Assembly (NCBI GenBank): GCA_008729055.1
Contig: SDUX01000010.1
Location: forward strand, 496,001 to 560,000
Source: Pyropia haitanensis
Taxonomy: Eukaryota; Rhodophyta; Bangiophyceae; Bangiales; Bangiaceae
Direction: 5' to 3'
DNA: 64,000 nucleotides
The stretch's first letter is position 1. Each line of letters begins with the position of its first letter. The position numbers and the translations under genes are program-made. Shown one piece after another: positions 45,301 to 56,804 of the stretch. Below the pieces are notes generated by a model. That model was not told the DNA's origin. It did no database searches and saw only the letters and a list, made by a program, of their open reading frames with translations.

Positions 45301-45733
45301 GGTCCTGGCCCTGCAGGAAGCTGGTGATGTAGCGCACCACGTTGGGGTGGGCGGACAGGCTCATCACCTGGATTTCCTTGTAAATGTCCTCGAGCGACGA
45401 GTGGAACCACTCGAGGTCAATGACCTTGATGGCCACCTGCTCCTGCACCTCATCGCACCAGGCGCGGTAGACGACGGCGGCGGTGCCCTGGCCAATCTGC
45501 TCGAGCAGCTCGTAGCCGTTCTCCTGCGCGGGGTACCGCCGCTGCCGCGTGGGCGACGGCGGCCGGGGGGAGGCGCCGCGGGCGCCCGCCAGCGTCCCCG
45601 CCAGGTTGGACTCAGGCACGGACGACGACGCGTGCGCCGTCGCGGTCGGCGCCGCGGCCGCCGTCGCCGCCGTCGCCGTCGTCGCCGTCGCCGCCGCCGT
45701 CGCCGCCGCCGTCGCCGCCGGGGGCGCGTCCAT
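42319..45733 (-). CDS. STE20-family (BLUS1/Fray-like) serine/threonine kinase with RFxV motifs
   Basis: About 1138 aa, one exon. The kinase domain (about 45520-44660) has IGQGTAAVVYRAW, VAIKVIDLEW, MHRDIKAANLLLD, the metal motif as DYG in place of DFG, and GTPLWMAPEVMEQ. It is closest to the Fray/OSR1 and plant BLUS1 branch. A long disordered tail carries four spaced motifs: SRFTV (43955), SRFNV (43539), SRFEL (43380) and SRFTL (43161). The C-terminus ends in a coiled coil, AYQHLQALYDALSSLATEND, stopping at 42319. The frame changes at the C run 43763-43771 and the G run 42559-42566. Fray/OSR1 kinases act in osmotic and ion control. The start is the ATG at 45733. Confidence 0.85.
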
Positions 45734-47135
45734 GGGGCGCGGCGCGGCGGTCACGGGCACCAGCGGCGGCGGGGGAGGTGGTGCGACGGCAGACGCACGT
45801 GTGGGACATGCTCGCCGGGCGCCGCCGTCGGGGACCGCGGCGGCCGGCGGGAGCAGCAGCAGAGGAGGGGGGGGAGGGGGGGGGGGGGACACAGGCCGCG
45901 GCTGGCCGAGTCCTCCCGGGAGCAACGCCCGGGGGAGGGGGGCGGGGTGAGACACGGACCGGCCGGCCTCGGCCGCCCAGGAGCAACGTCCGGGGCCGAG
46001 GGGGGGCGGGGGGGGGGGGGGGGGGCGGGAAGGTCACAGCCCCGCCAGGGGGGAGAGAGGAACACGATGCCGCGCAGCCGGCGGGCCCGCGGGTGTGTCA
46101 GGGACCCCACGGGGCAAAGCGTGGCGGCACGAGCCCGGCGGTGGAAAAGAAAAAAAAAACGTCAAGCCCCGAAAAAAAAAGAGAGAAACCCAAGAGAGCG
46201 GGGCACCGCGGCGCCCCCCGGCGCGTGGGCCAGACACGCGCGGTTCCGGCGGCGGCGGCGGCAGCGTTGGCGACGGCGGCGACGGCGGCGGCGGCGGCGG
46301 CGACAACCACCTTCCCCGCCCACCCCCCCCCCCCCCGGCCGCAAGGGTGGTGTCGTGGTCCGCACCGGCGGCAATGCGCGGCACGCGCGGCACGGCGCGG
46401 CGCCTGCGGCGCAACACCGGGGACGGCGCAAGCGGCCGGTGCTGGTGCGCTGCTGGCCTTGCAGGAGCGCCGCGGCCGGGGGGGCGCCCCTTCCCCAAGC
46501 GTATACAGTGCGGGCACGCTCCCCCGCCCCCGCCCCCCAACGCCCCGCACCCCCCCTTCCTTGTGGCGGGCGGCGCCGCCCCCTCGCGCCACGGTCAAGG
46601 CGCCGCCATAGTAGCCCGCCACGACGGGACTTGGTGTTGCCAGCGGGTGCAACACCGCCACTCAAGTGGGCAGTGGAGTTTGTAACTCTGTAGTTGCTGG
46701 AGCAGAGCGGGGATTGGCAGGGACCGCCTCGGATTGGTGGGGAGCTCGCACCTCGGGGGCGGCCACCACAGCGGTCCGCCCGGATCTCGGCCGGCGGGGT
46801 GTGCACCGGCGCCACCACCCAATTGGCCCGCCCGCCGCTCCGTGGTCGCCCACCACAGGCCAGCCGGCGGGGCGAGCCGCCGCCCTCGGCCGTGTGACTG
46901 GCGCCGCGATGGTGGCTGGCAGGCCCACCACGACGCCATCGTCACCACGAGACTGCCCCTTCCCGCCGCCCTCCCCGCCCACCCCCGAGTGACCTCCGGC
47001 TCGAACAGCTGTCCTCCCGCTGCCCACCCATCGCCGTCCTCCCCGAGCCGCGCCTCCATCGACGACCCGCCCCTGTTTCCACACTCCAATCGCCCCTCCT
47101 CCATCCTGTGCACGCTGCCCCCGTTCACCCTCACC
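45734..47135. promoter_or_regulatory. divergent region between the STE20 kinase and fasciclin genes
   Basis: Contains T-rich tracts on the kinase strand (plus-strand A runs 46144-46189) about 420 nt before the kinase start, and G runs at 45865-45890 and 46000-46026. Pyrimidine-rich blocks precede the fasciclin ATG. No gene supported. Confidence 0.4.
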
Positions 47136-47930
47136 ATGGCCGCTTTTGTCCCCGCCGCGGGCGTCGCGTCCCTGTCGGGCGCCGCCGTTGGCAGCCGCCG
47201 CGCCGCGGCGGGCGCGTGCGTGTCCCCCCCCTCGGCGACTACGGTCGCCGCCACCACCCCCCGCGCGGCGCTGGTGCCCTTCCCGTACCGCTCGTCTGGG
47301 TATGGCAGCGCCGGGGTGGCCTACCCCCTCTACACCGCGACGAGCACGTCCAACATTGTGGACACGCTCGCGGACGTGCCCGTCTTTTCCACCCTCCGCT
47401 CCCTGCTGGCCGAGACGGGCCTCGACTATGAGCTGGCCAAGGCCGGCCCGTTTACGCTGTTTGCGCCCACCGACGAGGCGTTTGCGGGCCTCCTCGAGCC
47501 GCACAGCTTTGCCACGCTCGCGGGGCTGCTGCGGCCGGAGAACCGGCGCACCGAGCTGCGGCGGGTGCTCGCGTACCACATCCTCAAGGGCTCCCATCCG
47601 TCGAGCGCCGTGTGCGCCGCGGGCGCGGTGACGGGCCCGACGCTGGCGGGGGTGGACCTGACGGTCATGGGGTACAACAAGAAGGTGACGGCCGGGTCGG
47701 CGCGGGTGGTCAAGGCGGACGTGACGGCGTCCAACGGGGTGATCCACGTTGTCAACAGCGTCCTGCTGCCGTCGACGTATGTGCGGCAGCCGACCAACCC
47801 GGCGGCGCCCAAGTTTTTCCAGTCCACCGTCCAGGACGTGTACGCCAACACGCTGACGCCGCGGCAGGCGATTGGCATTGACCCGCTGCCGGCGGGCTAC
47901 GACGCGGGTGCGCTGTCGCGGCTGCAGTAG
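47136..47930 (+). CDS. fasciclin (FAS1) domain protein, probably plastid-targeted
   Basis: 264 aa, one exon. The N-terminus MAAFVPAAGVASLSG is rich in Ala/Ser/Val with an early Phe, typical of red-algal plastid transit peptides. One FAS1 domain spans about residues 70-225: NIVDTLADVPVFSTLRSLLAETGL, GPFTLFAPTDEAF, LRRVLAYHILKG and SNGVIHVVNSVLLPS, with both conserved FAS1 boxes. A C-terminal segment of about 45 residues follows (PKFFQSTVQDVYANTLTPRQ) with no recognised domain. FAS1 domains mediate adhesion or protein contacts; a lumenal or thylakoid role is inferred from the leader. The start is the ATG at 47136 (ACCATGG). Confidence 0.88.
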   Translation: MAAFVPAAGVASLSGAAVGSRRAAAGACVSPPSATTVAATTPRAALVPFPYRSSGYGSAGVAYPLYTATSTSNIVDTLADVPVFSTLRSLLAETGLDYELAKAGPFTLFAPTDEAFAGLLEPHSFATLAGLLRPENRRTELRRVLAYHILKGSHPSSAVCAAGAVTGPTLAGVDLTVMGYNKKVTAGSARVVKADVTASNGVIHVVNSVLLPSTYVRQPTNPAAPKFFQSTVQDVYANTLTPRQAIGIDPLPAGYDAGALSRLQ

Positions 47931-48357
47931 CCGGCGTGCGAGTGTGTGCGTGGGGGTGGAGCGGTGGGCCCGGCGGTGTGCGCGCCGGGCGAGTCGGATC
48001 CGCCCGTGGGGCGCTCCAGCTCCATGGCGCCGGGCGCGTAGCCGTAGGGGGTGCGGGGGCGGGAGAAGGCGGCGGACCGGCGGGTGTTGATCTGTTGTTG
48101 TGAGGTGGGGACGCTTGCGATGGCGCGCCGTGCGGGGAGGCTGCCGCCGCGGCGTGAGCGCGCGTCTGGCACGCGTGTGGCGGCGGAGGATAATGGTTTT
48201 TCTTCTTCTTCTCCGTCTTGGCCGTTGGCGCGGCTCGCCCGCCGGGCTGGGGTCGACCGTGTGGGTTACTCCCCCCCCACCCGTGTGTCCCTTGCTGGTC
48301 ACGCGCGGCGCGCGCTCCCGCCGACGTCTCCCCTCCCATCTCCGGTTGCGGGCCCGC
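47931..48357. other. intergenic, fasciclin 3' flank
   Basis: Contains a T/C-rich stretch at 48192-48220 on the plus strand with no plus-strand gene behind it. No coding sequence. Confidence 0.4.
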
Positions 48358-49434
48358 TCACCCCCTCGCGCCGCGCCGGCGCTCCACATCTGCCAGCAGC
48401 GGCGACAGCGCCACCCCCCCCCGGTACAGCGCCGCGGCGAGCGCGGTGCCGACGTACGCCTGGAGCCAGCCGCCCACCCACCCCCAGTCCCAGACGCCCG
48501 GCAGGACCCCCCCCACCCCCCCCCGGAGGGCGCCCACCACCACCGCCGCGCCCGTCGCGTCGGCCCAGCCCGCGCCCACCGCCGCCGCCAGCCGCGCGCC
48601 ATTGTACGCCGCCGTCCACGGCAGGTGGGCGGGCAGGACGCCCGCGCCGACCGCGGCGGCCTCGCCGAGCGTCGCGCCCACGAGGAGGAGGAGAAACGCC
48701 GCCCACCGGTCCGCCGCGGCGCCGTCGGGGCGGGAGCCGCCGGGCGCCGCCGCCGCGTACGCGCCGAGCGGGCGCGCCACGCCGGCGGCAACGTACAGCG
48801 TCAGGGCCGTCACGTCTGCGTTGGCCAGGTAGGGGGGGACGAGCGCGGCGGCGGCGATAACCGCAACGGTGGGTGTTAGGCCGGGGGGAGGGGAGGGGGA
48901 GGGGGAGGGGGAGGGGGGGGGCGGCAAGGTGGAGGGGGACGGCGGCCCCGCCGTGGCGCCGTCTGCCCCCGGGGGTGGCGGCTCGGCGGGCGCGCCCAGC
49001 CCCAGCGGCGCGTCGGCGGGACCGCCCACGCGGCGCACGCCGCCGCCAGCGTCTGCCGGCGGCGCCCCCCCCCCCGGAGCGTCCCCCCCCCCCCCCCCCC
49101 ACCCCCCAGCGCCTCGCGGCGGCGAGCCGGCTCAGCGCCGGCGCGCTCACGCTCCGCACCGCGCCCACCACACACGCCGCCTCGTGCAGCAGCTCCTGGC
49201 TCGCGGCCGGGCTGGCGCCGTCCCCCCCCCCCCCCCAGGCTCCGCCCCCCCCCCCCTCCCCCACGGCGCCACCGCCGCCGGGCGCGTCGGGGCCGGCGTC
49301 CCCCCACCCCCCGCCCACCCCGCCGCCACTGTCCGCGGCGAGCGCCGCCGCCACCGCCCGCCGCCGCCGCTCCTCGTCCACCGCGGGGACGGTCAGCGGC
49401 GGCGGCGGCGGCCGACCGCAGCCGCCACCACCAC

Positions 49435-49473
<39 letters not shown>

Positions 49474-49752
49474 GGGCGGCGGGCGACCGGGACCGCGGCG
49501 GCGGGCGCCGGCGGGGCGTGCTGGGGGGGGGAGCGGGGGGGGCGGCCGGCGCCGACCGACGCGGCCCGCCGGTGGCGGCGACGGGGGGAGGGCGGGGGGG
49601 AGCCGACGCCGCCGCCGCCGACGCCGCCGCCGCTGCCGCCGACGCTGCCGCCGCCGCCGCCACCAATGACGCCGAGGCTGCCGCTGCTGCTGCTGTCGCG
49701 GTGGCCGGGGCGGCGGTCGGGGCGGCCACGCCAGAGCGACCCCGCCGCCGCG

Positions 49753-49807
<55 letters not shown>

Positions 49808-50115
49808 TATACGCAAACGAGCCGCTGCCATCGCTCCACGAGGCGCCCCCCGCGGCGGCCGAGCTGGCCGCCGCGCCCGCACCCCCCCCCGGCGCCCCCC
49901 CCCCCTCCCACCCCCCCCACCACCGCCACTACCAAAACTGCCGGCGGCGTCCCCCCCCCACCCCCCCCCCCGCCGCCCACCAGCGGCGCCCCCGCCCCCG
50001 CCTGGGAGCCCCGCGCGGCCACCACCGCGTCTGGGTAGACGAGGGCCTTGCGTGTGGCGCGCGCGGCGCGCGCGGCGACCGCCGCGCGGAGCTTGTCGGT
50101 CGAGCGGCGGAGCAT
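48358..50115 (-). CDS. hypothetical multi-pass membrane protein with Gly/Pro-rich middle
   Basis: The N-terminus (ATG 50115) reads MLRRSTDKLRAAVAARAARA then LVYPDAVVAARG. A Gly-rich linker follows, then VDEERRRRAVAAALAADSG and SQELLHEAACVVGAVRSVSA. About four or five membrane segments close the protein (VAVIAAAALVPPYLANADV, AAFLLLLVGATLGEAAAVG, LQAYVGTALAAALY), ending SPLLADVERRRGARG at 48358. The pieces lie in three frames that switch at the many G/C runs between 48890 and 50000, so the exact chain is uncertain. Family not recognised. The basic N-terminus would fit an organelle membrane protein. Confidence 0.5.
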
Positions 50116-51778
50116 CGTGGGATGGGCGGGGGGGGGCGGGGAGGGCGGGAGCGGTGGCCGACACCAGGCGGGATAGCAGGGGGCGGAGTGGGGCGGGGAG
50201 GACGGGAGCGGCGGACGACAACAGGCGGGATAGACGGGGGCGGAGTGGGGCGGGGGGGGGGGGGGGGGGGGGGGAGGGGCGGATGGGCGTCCACGGCAGC
50301 CGCCAACCCCCACGCGGCCGTCGAGGCGGGGGGGGGGCGCCGGGCGGCTGCCCGCGCGGGGGCACGAAGAGGGGGGAGCCCGCGGCGCGCGGCGGCGGCG
50401 ACGCTGCCCGTCCGGCGGCCGCCGCCGCGCGGTCCGCCGCGGCGGGAGGGACGGCCGCCGCCGCCGCGGCGGGGGGGACGGCCGCCGCCGCCGCGGCGCG
50501 ACGGCGCGGTGCGCGACGGCGGGGAGGCGCGGCCGCGGCGGCCGCGTCGGCGGTGGGGGCACGCGCCGTCGGGGCGGGCCCCGCCGCGGCACTGGTGGTG
50601 GTGGTTGGCGGGTGGGGCCCCCGTGGCACACGCGCCCCGGGCGAGGCAGCCACCGCGGTGCGGCTCACTCGACTCAAAAAACAAAAAAAGAAAAAAGGGC
50701 CAATCGGGGCACCGCTTGTGGAACAGGCCACGGTCCACAGCGAGGCGCTGGACGCGCGTCTCAGAGAGCTCCGCACGGAGCGCGCTCACCCCCCCCCCCC
50801 CCCCGACGCACGCCGAGTGGCGCTCCCCCGTGGTCGCCGCCGCCCACTGCCGATGGATACGCCTTTGGGGTGCGCGCTGCAGCTGGCACGGGCCGCGGTG
50901 GCCTTTGGCGGCACGGACGTGCGCTGCCCCTGGGCCGGCCCTTGCGCTGGTAGGGACCGCGGGGCGGACCGCTCCAGCGGACCGCGCGCTGGCTTGGCGG
51001 CGCCCGCCCGTGCCGCGCCGCCAGGCGGGCTCTCTACCAGTCCCAGTGGGCCGTGGTCCCACGGAGGAGGAACACGCGTGCCGCCGACCGCGAGACGGGG
51101 AGGCGGACGGGACGAGCACGGAAAGAGGGGCCGCTGGCCAAAGCCAGGGCGCGCGCGTCATGCCCTCACCTGCTCCTCGACGCTGGCACCATCGGGGCGG
51201 ACGCGCGGACCGTCGACGCGCACACAACAGCCTCCGAGCATCTATCCCGCATGACAACGGGTCCAGCGGTGCGGGCCATTCCGCCCTCCGCGCCCACCCT
51301 GCCTTCCCCCGTGGCCAACGTCTACGCTCCAGGTGGCCTCCGCCGCCCGCCGGCGCCGTCACTTCTTCATCCGCCCGAATTTGGCGACGCCGTCAGGGCG
51401 GGCCGAGCTCAGGGAGCATGTCCGCTGCTGTAGGTATCTCCCCTCCTGGTCGGACCGGTGCGTGCACACAGCACACAAGTGCATAGCAAACCGTGACGCA
51501 GCCCGTCCTGCAGCTCGTGTCGACCAGCGCCGTGTCCGCTGTCGCCGTCGCCACCGCCGGCCGGTGCAGCGGTGCGGCGGGAGAGCCGCCGCGTCGAGCT
51601 GGTCGTGGCGGTGGGCGGCGGCGCCGCGCCCGACCTTCCCTTCCTCGCGGGCGTCGACACCACCGCCAATCACTTCCTGGCAGCTCTCCCCCCGCGGGCA
51701 CCATCGTCCGCCGTCATGTATGGCAGCATTTCATGGTGGCAGTGGTGACGACGGCGGCGGCTCGGCCGCCTCGTTGGG
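50116..51778. other. intergenic, GC-rich with a T-rich leader
   Basis: Includes a G run of about 27 at 50247-50273 and plus-strand A runs at 50674-50696, which are T-rich on the strand of the downstream membrane-protein gene. No gene supported. From 51400 it abuts the 3' end of the MAP kinase-like gene. Confidence 0.4.
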
Positions 51779-54554
51779 CTACCTGTCGCGCGCGTCGTTT
51801 TGGGCGTCTTTGGGCGACTCAACGGCCGCAACGCCGTCGTCGGTGGCGAGCAGCACAGGCTCCCTCCTCGACGCCGCGCCCGGCGGGGACTGACCGACGG
51901 TCGCGGGGGGCGGCGTGCCGCCGACCGACGCCACGGCAGCCGCCGGCGGGGGGTCGGCAACGGACGCGTACCGCGAAGCGGTAGCGTCCGGGAGGGACGC
52001 CCCTGGCGCCGCGGCTGCCGAGCCGCCACCACCGCCGCCTTGCGTGAGCGACGTGGCGTTTGGGCTGTGGGCGGCGCCGCCGCCGGTGCCGGCCGCCACG
52101 CGGTCCGCATCGCTGTCGGGGATGGGCAGGGGGGCTGCAGCGGCGCCCGGGGCGGGCGTCCCCGCCCCCCCCCCACGCTGCCCGCTCTGCTCGTGTTTAA
52201 CCCCTTGTCCGGCCTGTCGGGCGTGGTGAGCCTCACCGCCCTCACCACCGCGGGCGTCTCGTCTGTGGCCGCGTTGCCCGCCCTTGCCGCGGCCTTGTCC
52301 TTGCCGACGCGCCTCGAAGATGTTGCCGCGGCCGCGGCGGCCGCCGCGGCGGTCACGTCGACGGGCATGGTCGACGCGGCCGCCGCTGAAGCAGCCGCCG
52401 ACGACACGGGTATCGTGCTGCCACGGAGGAGCCGTTGGGCCTCAGCCGCTTTTGCCGCCTCCCCGTCGTGCGTCGCCTGAGCGGGCAAGGTCGACCTCGA
52501 CACCGGCGGCACACGCGTCTGCGGCGTCGCTCCCAAGCCGCCCAGACCCTTCCCATTCCGCCTCCGGAACTCCTTGATCTCGTGCACAATCTCCTGCCGC
52601 AGCCTGGCGGGCTCGTCCGCCGACGGCTGACGCAACTCGAAGTCAAAGTCTGCCGGGTTCAATGCCATTGGCCGCGGCCGCCTCTCATAGTCGCCGCGCA
52701 CCGAGTTGAAGTATGGATGGCGGAGAGCTTCTTCCGCAGATGGGCGGTCGCGTGGATCGAACGCCAACAGCTGGCCCAGCAGGTGGGTGCCTTCGACAGA
52801 TACGCCCGGGAAACACCCACGCTTGTCCATGCCCGGGTAGTGGGGAAGGCTCTCCAGGTAGCGCTGCATCGACGGAGACGACAAGCCGCCGCCGTCGCAC
52901 CAGTCTGACCTCTTGGGGGTACCCGAAAAACTCAGTACCGCCCGCAGTTGCTCCTTGACGGGAAGACTAGGGGGGAAGAGCGCCCTGCCGGTCAGAGCCT
53001 CAGAAAACACGGCGCCAGCGGACCACACGTCAATGGCCGGCGAGTAGCTCGAAAACGGCGGGTACGCGGAGGGGGCACTCCCGCGCCGAGGAGGAACATC
53101 AGGGGCCACTGATGTAGGGGACGCGTCCGATACGGCCGGCTGTGGAGACAACGGCGGCGACAACTGGTCCGAAGTGTCCGGCGGCAGATCGCGGCGGAGG
53201 AAGAGCTCCGGCGCACGATAGGAGCGAGAAACCACGTGCGATGTCCACGTGTATACAAAATCATCCCCCCGACGGACGTCAGCCCGCGCGAGTCTGTGTA
53301 TCAATGACAGGGGGAAACAAAACGACGAAACGCCAAAGGAACACCGCCCACGAGTGACAGCACACACCCACCGGAGTCAGTATCATAGCAGGAGCACAGT
53401 ACACTGCTGAGCCCGCACATAGAAAACGCACGCACACGAGGAACAGGCCAAGCCACAAAGAACACACCGTCCTGTCCCCATCTACCAACGAAAGAATACG
53501 ATACGTACCCCAAGTCACAGATGCGCAGGCGGTCCTGGTCGTCCACTAGTAGGTTAGACGGCTTGATATCCCGGTGGAGCACCCCCGAGCCGTGCAAGAA
53601 TGCAAGGCCACTGAGGAGCTCAAACATCCAGCGCTTGACCAGGCGCCCTGTAATCGGCTTTCCCACCTCGTGCCCGCGACCCCTCCCTTTGTTCTGCGCA
53701 ATCCCATAGGCCCCTGCCTGGGCGACAGCAACACCTTCCGCCAGGCGAGTCGACAGGTCGCACCGCATCAGCTTGAAGACCATGAAGATGCCCGAAAAGG
53801 TCTGCTCATTCGACGGGACCACAAGGTTCTCGAGGTAGATCAGGTCGGGATGACCCGATAACCGGACAGAGAACTTCAGCTCGCGCAAAACGCGCTTGGC
53901 CTTGGCGAGGCTCGCAAATATGTCGATCGTGCCCTTGATGGCCACGTACATGCCCTTGTCTCCCGTCCCCAGGTGGTCGTACGCGAGCAACACTGGGGCC
54001 TGCATGTTCTCTGCGGGCACAAACGAACACAATCAACAAAGGGGGGGCGGGCGGAGGGGGTGAAACGAGAACGCCGTGGGTCGCAGGAGCCGTGTCAGTC
54101 CAAAAACAGAGTGGGGTCAGCATCAGTCCATCAAAGCAAGGGCAACGACACGCAAGCATGGCCAGTGGCACACAAAGAAACACAAAGGACCAACACGGTG
54201 CCAAACGCCACCGACGTCATCGCCCACCCACAGACCGGCCCACCGCTCACGCTTTAGACCTAACGGCCGCGCACAGCGAGTAGAGCGCCCACCAACAACC
54301 CTAGGCTCCCAACAGAGGCACAACGACCCCCCCACATGAAGCACCAACCGCCCCTGCGGCACGCTGGCCATCTCAAGCCGCGCGGTGGCCGCGCGGCGGG
54401 ACCGGCTCGACGCGAGCATAAGCACAGCGAAACAAGAAGAGCGAGAACGGGCGATGGCCAACGTACCATGATAGTGAGACAACGACCGGATGAGCTGGTA
54501 CTGACTGTCGAGCATGCGCGCATAGGGCCTACTCCGCACCTCCGTTGCCGCCAT
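51779..54554 (-). CDS. atypical MAP kinase, NLK-like
   Basis: Three exons: 54554-54467, 54010-53509 and 53293-51779, with donors GTACGTTGG and GTACGTATC; about 701 aa. Splicing rebuilds DLGLARAD. Family marks are VAIKGT, KRVLRELKF, HRDIKPSNLLV, SHVVSRSYRAPELFL, IDVWSAGAVFSE and FDPRDRPSAEEALRHPYF, then a MAPK-type C-lobe extension. The helix KRVLRELK and the VV.R.YRAPE loop are closest to Nemo-like kinases. Oddities: the glycine-rich loop is gone (HYHENMQAPVLLAYD in its place), DLG replaces DFG, and the activation motif is TSH, not TEY or TQE. The C-terminal tail is Ala/Ser/Pro-rich and changes frame at the C run 52165-52174. Catalytic activity is uncertain. Confidence 0.85.
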
Positions 54555-56804
54555 GACGGGCGAGCTGCAGCTACCGCGACGGAGAAAAAATAAAAGGAAA
54601 GCGCGGTGAGCAGCGGCGGGGGAGTGCGGAGAGACGAGAGGAGGGGTGAAGCTGCGGCAGGGTGAAGCTGTGGCAAAAACACAGAGAGCCCAAGCCCGTC
54701 TCCGGAGGGATGCCGCCTTCTATATCCAGCAGCCGCGGGAACCGCAGCGGGACACGGGCGGCGCGAGGCCGGCGGGCTAACGGGGCACCCAAGTCGACGG
54801 AGAGGCGGACAAGACGGCGAGGTTGGGCGAGGCAGGTTCAGTGTTGACCGCGTGCCAACGCGACGTACGACACCGCGGCAGACGGCGGCAGCAAGGGCGA
54901 CGCGCTCGGAAAAGGAAGAGGGCGCAAGACGGAATCGTCAATGGGGAGCGAGCCGCAACGCGGAAGGTCGACAGCGATGCGACCAACCTGGTTACCGCCC
55001 GGCAACCTGAGAAAACGGGGTGCAACGCGGTGCTGGGTGGAACCAAGGCGCAAAGTGGGACGGCTATGTAGCGACGACGGCGGGCTGGCGGTTTGAATGC
55101 CGGCCGCATGTGTGGGGTGCGCGGCAACACAGTGTGCGGGCGTGCGTGAGCAAACATCGCTGGACAGCGCGGCGCCGGGCCCCGCGGCAACACCTCCCAG
55201 AACGACCACTGGAGGGGTCGACTCGTGCCGGACCATGACCAGGTTGCGTCGGTCCACCCAGATGCCGCTTCCACGCATCCACGAGTGTGCTTCGCGGCGT
55301 TCGCCTCGTGACCGTGATAATTCGTCGCACATGTATTTACACTAAGACCACATCGGATCTTGTCCTCGATTGTACGACTTTTCTTTCTAAAGATGCCTGA
55401 GAGAACTATTGCTGTCGTCCCAATTTTGCCAGATGTTTATGTGTACAACTGCACGACAGAGGATGACCAATGATACGCATATCGCGCGTGCTCGTAGCAG
55501 GCAGGCAGGCCTGCTTGGCCCCCCCTCCTTTGTCCTCTGCCTCGGCCCCACCGTCGCCCGCTCGCTGTGGGTGTGTACGGGCAGAGTACCCCCCTCCCTC
55601 TGCCCACTCTGAGGCCCCCCCCCCCCCCGCTGGTGCCTACTCCTCGCGCCTCGCAGTCTCGTCAGGTGCGGCCGGCGGCGCCGCCCGGGCGCGGCGCGCC
55701 GCCGGCCAGGCACGCGATCGGCTGGCCGGGTGTCCCGCTCCCGCACGCCCTCAAACGGTGGCCATTGACGTTCCCGTGGGCGGTGTGCCGCCGGCCGGCC
55801 GGCAGCCGCGCCAGCGCGCGGCCTGGTCCGCCCCCCACCACACACGCCCGCGTAGCGCGGCTGCCACGTCGTCTGCAACGACGGCGCGTGTGCGCACGGC
55901 GGCGGGCGCGCGCCCCGCGCGGGCGACGGCGGTTCCCGCTTGCCGCCGCGGCGGCCGCGACGCCGTGCGCGTCCCCGCTTCGCCACCCCCCCAAGCACCG
56001 CGCACGCAACACGCCGCCGCGGCGCCGACCCCCCCCCTACCTCTGCCCGGTCTGGTGCACGCCGCCGCGGCGCGGCGGGCGGGCGCCGCACGCAAGTCGG
56101 CCGCGCATACTGCGTGACGGCGGGGCCACGCCACGGGCGCGGCGCGTCGACCCCCCCGCCCCCCGCCCCCGCCACGGCCCGCCCTGCCGACGCGCACCTC
56201 CCGCCGGCACCGCCGAGCGGGTCGCGGCGCTCGTTGTTGCCCGTGGCGTCGGGGGGGCGGCAGGGCGGGGCGTGCCGACTCACGCGGCCGCGTGGTCACG
56301 GGGGGTGGGCGGCAGGTGGGCCGCCACCGACGGGGAACGCGGGCGTGCCGCGTCCCCTCACTCCCCCGCCCCTCCCACCTCCCGCGCCGCGCCGCGCCGC
56401 GCCGCGCCGCGCCGCGCCGCCGCGCCGTCCCGCCGTCTCTGTGCTCCCCGCTCCCCGCTGTCTGCGTCTTGGCCGCGCTGTCGGCGGTATTCGGCGCGGC
56501 GGTGGCAGTGGTGCCCCATCGGTTTCTCTTTTTTTTTTTGTTGCGCGTTCCCCCCGGACCTCCCCTTCGATCTCCCCACCCCCGCGACCCCCCATCTGCA
56601 CGCCCACCCCCGTCCACTCCAACCCCCCCCCCCCCCGCCCCGCTGCGGACGGTGCGTGACGTCGCCGCGCCTCCTGCGTGCGCGGCGTGGCCGTGACCCC
56701 CCCCCCCCTCCCCCCCCCGCCCCCCGCTCGATGACCCGACGGCCCGCACGCGGGTGACGCTACCGCGCGCGGCCGACGGGGTGGGTGGGTGGGCGGCACC
56801 GGCC
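54555..56804. promoter_or_regulatory. divergent region between NLK-like kinase and bHLH-GAF genes
   Basis: A T-rich block on the kinase strand (plus-strand A runs 54584-54599) sits about 30 nt before the kinase ATG. An AT-rich island spans 55310-55480. From 55600 to 56800 the sequence is almost pure GC except for a T run of about 11 at 56528-56539, upstream of the bHLH gene. Frames in between are compositional. Confidence 0.4.
56385..56420. repeat. pentanucleotide GCCGC repeat
   Basis: About seven tandem units, non-coding, upstream of the bHLH-GAF gene. Confidence 0.85.

Noticed and set aside
42354..45955. Two separate genes, a kinase and a Gly/Pro protein
   Set aside because: The tail keeps the same spaced SRFxV motifs on both sides of the C run at 43763-43771, so one gene with a homopolymer break is more likely.
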